From Clostridia bacterium (lineage in GTDB: Bacteria; Bacillota; Clostridia; UMGS1810): a stretch of DNA of 55,132 bases. Shown here piece by piece: positions 18,956 through 26,192 of this stretch. The stretch covers positions 1-55,132 of the forward strand of contig JAGATB010000013.1 of NCBI GenBank assembly GCA_017621495.1, given 5' to 3'. The notes beneath the pieces are model-generated. The model saw only the letters and a program-made list of their open reading frames with translations. It ran no database searches and was not told where the DNA came from. Each line of letters begins with the position of its first letter. Position 1 is the first letter of the stretch. A program made the translations under genes and the position numbers.

Positions 18956-21192
18956 GTATAATAATGCTCAGTAATTCAACATGGATAAAATCACCCGTCA
19001 ATAAAGCTGAAGCCTGCTATGAATTTTATACTGATTTTACACTCTGCAAGCCTGTAGCCCGGGCTACTCTGGCTGTTACAGCCATGGGTATGTACCGTGC
19101 ATTTATTAACGACAGCAGAGTTACAAATGAGTTGTATACTCCATATTGGACGGAGTATACCAAGCGGCTGCAGTATCAGATATATGACGTAACCGAGCTT
19201 ATTCAATCGGAAAACGCCTTAAACTTTATTTGTGCCGAGGGATGGGCTGTGGGTTATGTTCGTGCAGGAGCAGAGCACCGCAATCACTATGCGGATCATA
19301 TATCATTGATTTACGCACTTGAGATTATATTTACAGACGGCACCAAGGCATATATTAATTCAGATGAAAACACCAAGGTCAGAACCTCACACATAGTGAG
19401 CTCCTCTATATATCACGGGGAATTCGTTGATAAAACAGCATTGGTTGAAGAGCTCGGGTATGCATTAAATGATGATAGTGTACATACGCATATAATTGTC
19501 CAGCAGGGCGAAAAGGTGACAGAGCAGGATATCATATATCCACGGGAATTGATTGAAACTCCTTCGGGCGAGAAGGTTATCGATTTCGGGCAGAACCTTT
19601 CAGGGTATGTTGAGGTGAAAATATGCGGTAAAAGAGGCGACAAAGTTATAATCAGCCATGCTGAGATTTTAGATAAATACGGTAATTTCTATACCGATAA
19701 CCTGCGTTCCGCAAGGCAGCAAAACACATATGTTTTGTCCGGAGACGGTATGGAGATATTTAAACCTTCATTTACCTGGCAGGGCTTCAGATATATAAGG
19801 CTTGACTCTTATCCGTATGAGGATATAGATTTATCCTCCTTCAGAGCTATTGCAGTCCACTCGGATATTAAGCGTACTGGAGATTTTGTATGCGGTCATC
19901 CCAAGCTTAATCAGCTATATCATAACATTGTCTGGGGGCAGAAAAGTAATTTTATAGATGTGCCCACAGACTGCCCTCAAAGAGATGAGCGTCTCGGCTG
20001 GACGGGTGATGCACAGGTCTTTGTACGCACTGCGGCAATTAACTTTGATGTTGAAAGATTCTTTGAAAAATGGCTTGCCGATTTGGCGGCAGGTCAGATG
20101 CCGGACGGCAGTGTGGGATGGCTCGTTCCGGATTGTAATTTGCAATACCGGGAGAATGTATCCTCGGCATGGGGAGATGCAGCCACTATATGCCCTTGGG
20201 AAATTTACATGGCATACGGCAACAAAAAAATACTTCAAAATCAGTTTGAAAGTATGCAAAAATGGGTGGATTATATCCGCAATACCGGTGATGATGAATA
20301 TCTGTGGCAGGGAGGCAAGCAGTTTGGAGACTGGCTGGCTATGGATAACGAGGATGGCTCATACAATGGTGCTACGCCTTATGATTATATTTCAACCGCA
20401 TATTATGCATACAGTACTTCATTGTTAATTAAATCCGGAAATGTACTTGGATATGATATGTCAGAATATGTCGAGCTGTATCACAATATTGTGTCTGCAT
20501 TTCAAAGAGAGTTTATCAAAGATGATTTGCCTGCAGCTCATACTCAGACAGCGTATGCTATTGCATTGTATTTTAATTTGTGTACCGATAGGGAAAAAAC
20601 CGCCGCTGAATTATCAAAAATGATTCGTGACAACGGCAATAAGCTTACTACGGGTTTTGTAGGTACTCCTTATCTTTTGCATGCTTTGTCCGATAACGGC
20701 TATGCAGATACTGCCTATGATTTATTATTGCAGGAGCAGTATCCCTCATGGCTTTATTCTGTAGGCCGTGGTGCTACCACTATGTGGGAACACTGGGATG
20801 GCATCAAAGAGGATGGGTCATTCTGGGATAAAGCCATGAATTCATACAATCACTATGCTTACGGTGCTGTATATGATTGGATTTTCGGTGTGGCGGCAGG
20901 TATCAGACCCCTTGATGACGGAGCAGGATATAAGCACTGCAGGATTGAGCCGCATCCGGACAAACGCATAGGCTTTTTAAAATCATCCATTGAAACCCGC
21001 CGTGGGCATCTGTCGTCTTATTGGTATTATACACAGACGGATATAAAGTTTGAATTTGATATACCTGCTGATACAATTGCAGAAATTATTCTTCCGGACG
21101 GAAGACGAGAATGTGTTTTAGCAGGCAGATATATTTACAGTACAGTAGATAATACGGGAGGTAAAACCAATGAAAGGGAGCAGCAAAATTAA
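18952..21192 (+). CDS. GH78 alpha-L-rhamnosidase
   Basis: A 746-residue protein of the GH78 family, which hydrolyses terminal alpha-L-rhamnose. The hallmark is DCPQRDERLGWTGDAQVF near residue 339, including the catalytic acid region, with a preceding beta domain and QGFRYIRL. Later comes TTMWEHWDG (about 609), with the glutamate that serves as general base, and SYNHYAYGAVYDWIFG. It lacks a signal peptide, so it acts in the cytoplasm on imported oligosaccharides. I keep the GTG at 18952, which overlaps the permease stop; ATG 18964 is a possible alternative. The product fixes the locus as rhamnose-related. Confidence 0.92.
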   Translation: MSIIMLSNSTWIKSPVNKAEACYEFYTDFTLCKPVARATLAVTAMGMYRAFINDSRVTNELYTPYWTEYTKRLQYQIYDVTELIQSENALNFICAEGWAVGYVRAGAEHRNHYADHISLIYALEIIFTDGTKAYINSDENTKVRTSHIVSSSIYHGEFVDKTALVEELGYALNDDSVHTHIIVQQGEKVTEQDIIYPRELIETPSGEKVIDFGQNLSGYVEVKICGKRGDKVIISHAEILDKYGNFYTDNLRSARQQNTYVLSGDGMEIFKPSFTWQGFRYIRLDSYPYEDIDLSSFRAIAVHSDIKRTGDFVCGHPKLNQLYHNIVWGQKSNFIDVPTDCPQRDERLGWTGDAQVFVRTAAINFDVERFFEKWLADLAAGQMPDGSVGWLVPDCNLQYRENVSSAWGDAATICPWEIYMAYGNKKILQNQFESMQKWVDYIRNTGDDEYLWQGGKQFGDWLAMDNEDGSYNGATPYDYISTAYYAYSTSLLIKSGNVLGYDMSEYVELYHNIVSAFQREFIKDDLPAAHTQTAYAIALYFNLCTDREKTAAELSKMIRDNGNKLTTGFVGTPYLLHALSDNGYADTAYDLLLQEQYPSWLYSVGRGATTMWEHWDGIKEDGSFWDKAMNSYNHYAYGAVYDWIFGVAAGIRPLDDGAGYKHCRIEPHPDKRIGFLKSSIETRRGHLSSYWYYTQTDIKFEFDIPADTIAEIILPDGRRECVLAGRYIYSTVDNTGGKTNEREQQN

Positions 21193-22534
21193 TCATAGAC
21201 CCTATATGCCGATAAATCAAAAAAATCAATTGCATAATCCGTACATATGTAGGTTAGCACCGACTTCAGACGGAGCACAAATCGAATGGTTTGATTACGG
21301 TTGCAGCGGCGGACACACTCTTTTTTATGGGGAACGCTCATCTGAAAATAAGACTAAGCTTGATATTACAGATAGCTTGGTGGAGATATCCGGGCTAAAA
21401 AAAGACCAAGATTACGAGTTCTATATAGAATCAGAATCCGGATTACGAAGCAAGACAAGATTGTTTCGTACCGGCGATATACCCGACGGCTGTACTGTCA
21501 TTAACTATCTTCACCCCGATGATAAATACTATGATGTAAGCGGTCAATATTTGGGTTCTCCTTCAATTGTACGACTAAAAAGCGGTAAACTGATAGCGAG
21601 CATGGATGTTTTCGGTCCACGTACACCTCAAAACCTTTCACTTCTCTTTAGTTCGGAGGACAACGGTAAAACATGGCGGTATCTTACAGATATTTATCCT
21701 ATGTTTTGGGGTATGCTTTTCTATCATCGTGATACATTGTATATGTTAGGTGTCACCACAGAATACGGCAATCTGCATATCATATCCTCATGTGATGAAG
21801 GAGTATCCTGGTCTGAGCCCACTGTTATTTTTTATGGTTCAAACCTTACCTGCCTTTACGGCGGTATACATCGTGGTCCCATGCAGATGGTCAAGTTCAA
21901 AGGTCGTTTCTATACTTCATGCGAATATGGATGCTGGGAGTACGGTTCACATTTGCCTGCTGTTCTTTCTGTGGACGAAAACGCAGATTTCATGAAGCCT
22001 GAAAACTGGACTTTATCCGAGATAATGCCTTTTGATGGTCTGTGGCAGCAAAGAGCAGTAAATCAAGGTGATACAATCGAGGGTAATATAGTTCTTGCTC
22101 CCGACGGCAATTTATACAATTACATGCGTTGGAAAATTGGTTCAATTCTAAAGCTTCGCGTCAATACCGCAGAGCATGATAAAATGCTTGAATTCGAAGA
22201 TATCGTGGATGCACCGGTTTCCAATTCGATGTTCAGGATTATATCTGCAGATGACAGATATCTGCTTATAACCAACAGAAAGACCGAAAAAACTGCTGAA
22301 TATGACTGTCACACCTACAGAAATGTGCTTTCTTTGTATGAAAGTAAGGATCTTGAAAGCTTCACATTGGCTCTGGATATAATTAATCGTGAAGATCAAA
22401 ATCCGGATTGTGTCGGATTTCAGTATCCTGCGGTTTTATATGAAAATGGTGAAATCTACCTTGTAATTCGCTCTGCATTTAATAACCCAAACAGTGCTCA
22501 TAATTCAAATTATATGCTTTTTCGTCATATATAG
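21170..22534 (+). CDS. Sialidase-fold (BNR/Asp-box) protein, probable glycosidase
   Basis: A 454-residue protein with an N-terminal fibronectin-III-like segment (about 20-100) and a six-bladed propeller typical of sialidase-superfamily enzymes. Asp-boxes are seen at SSEDNGKTW (about 160) and SSCDEGVSW (about 205), with an opening GSPSIVRLKSGKLIAS. There is no signal peptide. The gene overlaps the rhamnosidase by 23 bases and has GGGAGG at about 21158. I cannot confirm the catalytic Arg triad and Tyr of GH33, so the true activity (sialidase or another propeller glycosidase) is open. The pairing with GH78 favours a plant-glycan substrate. Confidence 0.75.
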   Translation: MKGSSKINHRPYMPINQKNQLHNPYICRLAPTSDGAQIEWFDYGCSGGHTLFYGERSSENKTKLDITDSLVEISGLKKDQDYEFYIESESGLRSKTRLFRTGDIPDGCTVINYLHPDDKYYDVSGQYLGSPSIVRLKSGKLIASMDVFGPRTPQNLSLLFSSEDNGKTWRYLTDIYPMFWGMLFYHRDTLYMLGVTTEYGNLHIISSCDEGVSWSEPTVIFYGSNLTCLYGGIHRGPMQMVKFKGRFYTSCEYGCWEYGSHLPAVLSVDENADFMKPENWTLSEIMPFDGLWQQRAVNQGDTIEGNIVLAPDGNLYNYMRWKIGSILKLRVNTAEHDKMLEFEDIVDAPVSNSMFRIISADDRYLLITNRKTEKTAEYDCHTYRNVLSLYESKDLESFTLALDIINREDQNPDCVGFQYPAVLYENGEIYLVIRSAFNNPNSAHNSNYMLFRHI

Positions 22535-22546
22535 CATATAACTTTA

Positions 22547-22572
22547 AAAGTCTTCGCTTTGTCGAAGACTTT
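22547..22572 (+). terminator. Terminator at the end of the glycan locus
   Basis: AAAGTCTTCG and CGAAGACTTT form a perfect 10-bp stem with a 6-base loop, 13 bases after the propeller gene stop, followed by TGTTG with a weak U-tract. It is the clear transcription end of the long + strand locus. Confidence 0.7.
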
Positions 22573-22653
22573 GTTGTAATATAAATTTTATATAGTTATT
22601 TCATAAATTAAAAATAACGGTTGAAAAATATCAGAAATAGTAGTATAATATGT

Positions 22654-22688
22654 AAGGTGGCGTTACAGCCACCTTTAGACTTTTTTGA
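22654..22688 (+). terminator. Hairpin with T-run in the intergenic stretch
   Basis: AAGGTGGC (22654-22661) pairs with GCCACCTT (22668-22675) around a 6-base loop, followed by TAGACTTTTTT. It lies immediately after a promoter-like pair, so a transcript started there would be about 30 bases long. It may instead be a second terminator for the upstream locus. Confidence 0.5.
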
Positions 22689-22961
22689 AAAATATCGCAG
22701 ATGAACAGGTATATGCAAAAAATGAATTTATACGATGCTTTCTGAATTGATATCCCAATATTAATTTTTTGCGGTCCTATAATTGCGGATGTTTTTCGTA
22801 AGTCTATTAAATACCTTGATTTTGATTTCTTTAAAATCACTTCTAAAGAATTCAAAACCAAATCTATATTTATTCAGCTCGAGCTGACAAAACGTATTAT
22901 GTGCATGTTAACATGATTTATACACATTATTTTATGCCAATATACGGAATTTTTAATGCAT

Positions 22962-22975
22962 TGTATAAATTTACA
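22962..22975. promoter_or_regulatory. Possible second ArgR-type site
   Basis: TGTATAAATTTACA keeps the TGTA/TACA ends of the better palindrome at 23039 with two central mismatches. It lies 77 bases upstream of that site, a spacing that would suit cooperative or looping binding. This is inference from pattern alone. Confidence 0.3.
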
Positions 22976-23038
22976 TATATTTTCGTGCTAAACCTCGTGT
23001 TTTGTGAGTTTTACCTATGGATTTTTATTAATTATTGA

Positions 23039-23052
23039 TGTATAATTATACA
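23039..23052. promoter_or_regulatory. Candidate ArgR (ARG box) operator upstream of argD
   Basis: TGTATAATTATACA is a perfect 14-base palindrome with an AT-rich core, close in form to arginine-repressor boxes (T-G-N-A-T-W-W-W-W-A-T-N-C-A). It ends 24 bases before the argD start codon, a position where bound repressor would block transcription. It precedes an argD-argF pair, which ArgR/AhrC normally controls. Confidence 0.5.
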
Positions 23053-23076
23053 ATAGAGAATTACGGAGGGATTTTT

Positions 23077-24267
23077 ATGTCACTTAACGAACTAAAGGAG
23101 ATAGTATCTCTTGACCAAAAATATTATATGAACACCTTCGGCAGCAGGACACCTCTTTGCTTCAGGTCGGGCAAGGGTATAGAGCTTACCGATGTATCGG
23201 GTGAAGTATATAAAGATTTTTTTGCTGGCATAGCAGTAAGTGCTCTGGGTCATTCACACCCCAAGCTTGTAGAGGCACTTTGCGATCAGGTGTCCAAGCT
23301 TCTCCACACCTCCAGTGTGTACTACGTGGAGAACCAAGCCAAGCTTGCCCAAAAGCTCTGTGAGATATCTGATTTTGATAAGGTGTTTTTTGCGAGCACC
23401 GGAGCCGAAGCCAATGAAGGCGCCATCAAGCTCGCCAGAAAGTATTTTTATGAAAGAGGTATTGACCGCTACGAGATAATCACACTCAACAAATCCTTTC
23501 ACGGCAGGACCATCACCACAGCTACCGCAACAGGTCAGGATAAATACAAGGCACCCTACAAGCCGCTTACACCCGGATTTGTACATGTGGATATAAATGA
23601 CATTGATGGTCTTAAAAGCGCGGTAAATGAGCATACAGCAGCCATTATGATAGAATTCATACAGGGCGAGAGCGGTGTTCACCCCGTGAGTGACGAATTT
23701 GCCAAGACTATCCGCACTATATGTGACAGTGAGGGTATACTACTCATAGATGACGAGGTCCAGACCGGTATCGGCAGAACCGGTAAAATGTTTGCCTATA
23801 TGAATTACGGTGTAACTCCGGATATCATGACTCTGGCTAAGGCTCTCGGCGGTGGTGTACCAGTGAGTGCACTTCTTGCCAAAGAGGAGGTAGCATCGGC
23901 ATTTAAGCCCGGTGACCACGGTACTACATTTGGCGGCAATCCCTTAAGCACCAGAGCAGGACTCACCGTACTTGATGTTATGGAGCAGGAGGATTTGGTA
24001 CAGAATTCCGCTGCGGTGGGAGAGTACATGAGAGATATGATTAAATCCAAGCTCTGTGATTATATAAAGGAAGTACGCGGTATGGGTCTCATGATAGGTG
24101 TGGAGTTTAATAACCCCATAGCTCGTGAAGTGGTAAATAAGCTTATAGATAAGCATTATCTGGTGGGTGCGGTAGGAGACAGCATTCTCAGAATTGTACC
24201 TCCGCTTATCATAACCAAACAAGATGCAGATGAATTCACCGATGCACTTTTGCAGTGCATGGATTAA
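23077..24267 (+). CDS. argD: Acetylornithine aminotransferase
   Basis: A 396-residue class-III PLP aminotransferase that converts N-acetylglutamate semialdehyde to N-acetylornithine in arginine synthesis. Motifs include FFASTGAEANEGAIKLARK, HGRT, DDEVQTGIGRTGKMF, the PLP lysine in TLAKALGGGVP (about residue 254) and HGTTFGGNPL. I use ATG 23077 with ACGGAGGG upstream rather than ATG 23035, which would put the ArgR-like palindrome inside the coding region and extend the family's usual N-terminus. It is followed after 50 bases by argF. Confidence 0.95.
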   Translation: MSLNELKEIVSLDQKYYMNTFGSRTPLCFRSGKGIELTDVSGEVYKDFFAGIAVSALGHSHPKLVEALCDQVSKLLHTSSVYYVENQAKLAQKLCEISDFDKVFFASTGAEANEGAIKLARKYFYERGIDRYEIITLNKSFHGRTITTATATGQDKYKAPYKPLTPGFVHVDINDIDGLKSAVNEHTAAIMIEFIQGESGVHPVSDEFAKTIRTICDSEGILLIDDEVQTGIGRTGKMFAYMNYGVTPDIMTLAKALGGGVPVSALLAKEEVASAFKPGDHGTTFGGNPLSTRAGLTVLDVMEQEDLVQNSAAVGEYMRDMIKSKLCDYIKEVRGMGLMIGVEFNNPIAREVVNKLIDKHYLVGAVGDSILRIVPPLIITKQDADEFTDALLQCMD

Positions 24268-24317
24268 TTCACATTACTTGCCGATAAATATATAGTTTTT
24301 TGAAAGGAAAATAAAAA

Positions 24318-25238
24318 ATGAAGCATTTACTTAGTTTATATGATTTAACCGTTAATGATATAGAACAGATACTCGACCTTGCAGTTCACCTCAAGGCAGA
24401 CAACAGAGCAGGCAGAGCTCACCATATCCTGAAGGGCAAGAGCCTGGGTATGATATTTGCCAAATCCTCCACCAGAACCAGGGTTTCCTTTGAGGTTGGT
24501 ATGTATCAGTTGGGCGGTCAGGCACTGTATTTAAACAGCAATGACATACAGCTGGGCAGAGGTGAAAGCATATACGATACCGCCAATGTACTCTCAAGAT
24601 TTCTGGACGGTATCATGATACGTACATATTCACAGCAGGATGTTGAAGATTTGGCAAAGTACGGCTCCATAAGCATTATCAACGGTCTTACAGACCTTTT
24701 GCACCCATGCCAGATACTCGCCGACTTCCAGACTATCTACGAGCACAAGGGCAGATTAAAGGGTAAGAACGTATGCTACGTAGGTGACGGAAATAATATA
24801 TCCAATTCACTGCTCTACGGTTGCACCAAGCTCGGTATGAATATAAGTGTAGCAACTCCCGAGGGCTATGAATGTGATGCATTTGTTACCGAAAGAGCCC
24901 TTGATACTGCCAAGTCTACAGGCTCCAAGGTAATCCTCACTCAAGACCCCAAGGAAGCTATAAAAAATGCTGATGTCGTGATAACCGATACATGGGTGAG
25001 CATGGGCCAGGAGGAAGAAAAGCAGGAGAGAATAAAAATATTCAAGGATTATACAGTTACCGAGGAGCTCTTTAATATGGCTGATTCTGAAGCAATATTT
25101 ATGCATTGCCTGCCTGCATACAGAGAATACGAGGTGGCATCGGAAGTCATAGACGGACCCCGTTCGGTAATATTTGACGAAGCAGAAAACAGACTCCATG
25201 TGCAAAAGGCAGTCATGGCTCTTACCATGGGTGATTAA
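24318..25238 (+). CDS. argF: Ornithine carbamoyltransferase
   Basis: A 306-residue enzyme joining carbamoyl phosphate and ornithine to give citrulline. It has the carbamoyl-phosphate motif STRTR (about 50), HPCQ (about 129) and the ornithine-loop HCLPAYRE (about 262). Length and motifs are normal for an anabolic OTC. The ribosome binding site is GAAAGGA. With argD and a GNAT gene it forms a short arginine operon; argB, argC and argJ are not in the window. Confidence 0.96.
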   Translation: MKHLLSLYDLTVNDIEQILDLAVHLKADNRAGRAHHILKGKSLGMIFAKSSTRTRVSFEVGMYQLGGQALYLNSNDIQLGRGESIYDTANVLSRFLDGIMIRTYSQQDVEDLAKYGSISIINGLTDLLHPCQILADFQTIYEHKGRLKGKNVCYVGDGNNISNSLLYGCTKLGMNISVATPEGYECDAFVTERALDTAKSTGSKVILTQDPKEAIKNADVVITDTWVSMGQEEEKQERIKIFKDYTVTEELFNMADSEAIFMHCLPAYREYEVASEVIDGPRSVIFDEAENRLHVQKAVMALTMGD

Positions 25239-25255
25239 AAGGAAGGGAATGTATT

Positions 25256-25732
25256 ATGGTTAATAACGGTTTTGAAATACGCAATGCATCAGAGGCAGAC
25301 ATAGACCAGATTATGGAGATAACCGGCGATGCCTTTGTGAAATATAAGGAACTCGCAAAGACGGAGTATTCCTTGGCGGCTCTTAATGAGACCCGTGAGA
25401 CAGTAGCCGATGATATCAAAAACAAGCTTGTGTTGGTAGCATATATAAACGGTAAGGTGGTAGGCAGCGTCAGAGTTGCCGTAAACGGAGAAATCGGATA
25501 TCTGAGCCGTTTCGGAGTAAGCCCCGATTATCAGAACCTGGGCATAGGCAAGGCACTTATGAATCTGGTGGATATTAATATGAAGGTACTTGGAGTTAAA
25601 CAGCTCCAGCTTCATACAGCAGCCAAGGTGAAATCGCTCGTGTGCTTCTACTATGGCAGAGGCTTCTACATAGATTCTACATCAAAGGAAAGAGACTACA
25701 TCAGAGCATTGCTTTGCAAGGATTACGATTAA
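25256..25732 (+). CDS. GNAT-family N-acetyltransferase
   Basis: A 158-residue single-domain GNAT protein. The acetyl-CoA site shows as YLSRFGVSPDYQNLGIGKALM (about 81-101), with the Q/R-x-x-G-x-G/A-type pyrophosphate loop in QNLGIGKA. The C-terminal FYYGRGF motif is typical of the fold. It starts 17 bases after argF with AAGGAAGGG upstream, so it is probably co-transcribed. Some GNAT proteins in arginine operons make N-acetylglutamate; that role is plausible here but unproven, and a different amine acceptor cannot be excluded. Confidence 0.82.
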   Translation: MVNNGFEIRNASEADIDQIMEITGDAFVKYKELAKTEYSLAALNETRETVADDIKNKLVLVAYINGKVVGSVRVAVNGEIGYLSRFGVSPDYQNLGIGKALMNLVDINMKVLGVKQLQLHTAAKVKSLVCFYYGRGFYIDSTSKERDYIRALLCKDYD

Positions 25733-25740
25733 AAAGACAC

Positions 25741-25806
25741 GGGCTGTAAATAAAGTCATGACAAAATAGCTCCGTCCCCCGGATGTTGTGACTTTATTTA
25801 CAGCCC
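25741..25806. terminator. Bidirectional long-stem hairpin between convergent operons
   Basis: GGGCTGTAAATAAAGTCA (25741-25758) is exactly complementary to 25789-25806, giving an 18-bp perfect stem around a 30-base loop with a small inner TCCG/CGGA hairpin. It sits between the convergent GNAT and heavy-metal-binding genes and probably ends both transcripts. Its size and perfection also resemble a small palindromic repeat element. Confidence 0.6.
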
Positions 25807-25826
25807 ATCTTCGTGATTTTTCTAAA

Positions 25827-26171
25827 TTACCATACAATACCTTCAAACTTGTACCCAAGCTCGTTTATGGTGTTTTCCACGTCAGATATTTCCTGCATTT
25901 CATCGCTTACTATCGTAGCTGTCTTTTCCTGCAGATTGACACTTATCTCACCGAATTTTTTTAGACCATCGGTAACTCTTGCGGCACAGCGTTCACACAT
26001 CATACCTTCGATTTTCACCGTAAGTATGTAATTGGAATTCTCCGTTTGCTCATTGTGAACCTCCGGTGCTTTGCCCGCTTCTCTTTTTGATTTCATGTAG
26101 AAATATCCCACTATTACTATAATTGCTACAAGTGCGACTATTTCTGACCAACCTCTTAAGCTTGAAAACAT
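25827..26171 (-). CDS. Membrane-anchored heavy-metal-associated (HMA) domain protein
   Basis: A 114-residue protein with one N-terminal transmembrane helix (about residues 9-26), a short polar linker, and a C-terminal HMA domain with the metal motif GMMCERCAARV (about 55-65). I choose ATG 26171, because AAGGAGGA lies just before it; the ATG at 26192 would put that site inside the gene. HMA domains carry Cu+ or other soft metals to ATPases or sensors. An anchor on the cytoplasmic or outer face is unusual for a chaperone. It is 21 bases downstream of the ABC exporter gene and likely co-transcribed. Confidence 0.8.
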   Translation of the reverse strand: MFSSLRGWSEIVALVAIIVIVGYFYMKSKREAGKAPEVHNEQTENSNYILTVKIEGMMCERCAARVTDGLKKFGEISVNLQEKTATIVSDEMQEISDVENTINELGYKFEGIVW

Positions 26172-26192
26172 TATAAATTCCTCCTTCTTCAT

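Larger units (their letters stand above)
22573..23034. other. Long intergenic stretch with promoter-like and palindromic elements
   Basis: No gene is supported here. A 76-codon frame on the minus strand (22631-22861) lacks a ribosome binding site and any recognised domain. The stretch holds a promoter-like pair (TTGAAA at 22621, TATAAT at 22644, 17 apart) followed directly by a hairpin terminator (22654-22675 plus a T-run). It also holds two perfect palindromes, TCAGCTCGAGCTGA (22874-22887) and CATGTTAACATG (22904-22915), and an imperfect ArgR-like site at 22962. Confidence 0.5.

Noticed and set aside
22654..22688. T-box leader for the arginine genes
   Set aside because: The GGTGG-containing hairpin lacks the T-box GGGTGGNACCGCG core and lies 400 bases before argD; it reads as a simple terminator.
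22631..22861. 76-codon minus-strand frame in the intergenic stretch
   Set aside because: No ribosome binding site, no domain recognised, and its end overlaps a terminator hairpin. Could be a decayed gene, but nothing supports it.
23035..23076. Upstream start codon for argD
   Set aside because: It lacks a ribosome binding site and would place the ArgR-like palindrome in the coding region; ATG 23077 has ACGGAGGG.
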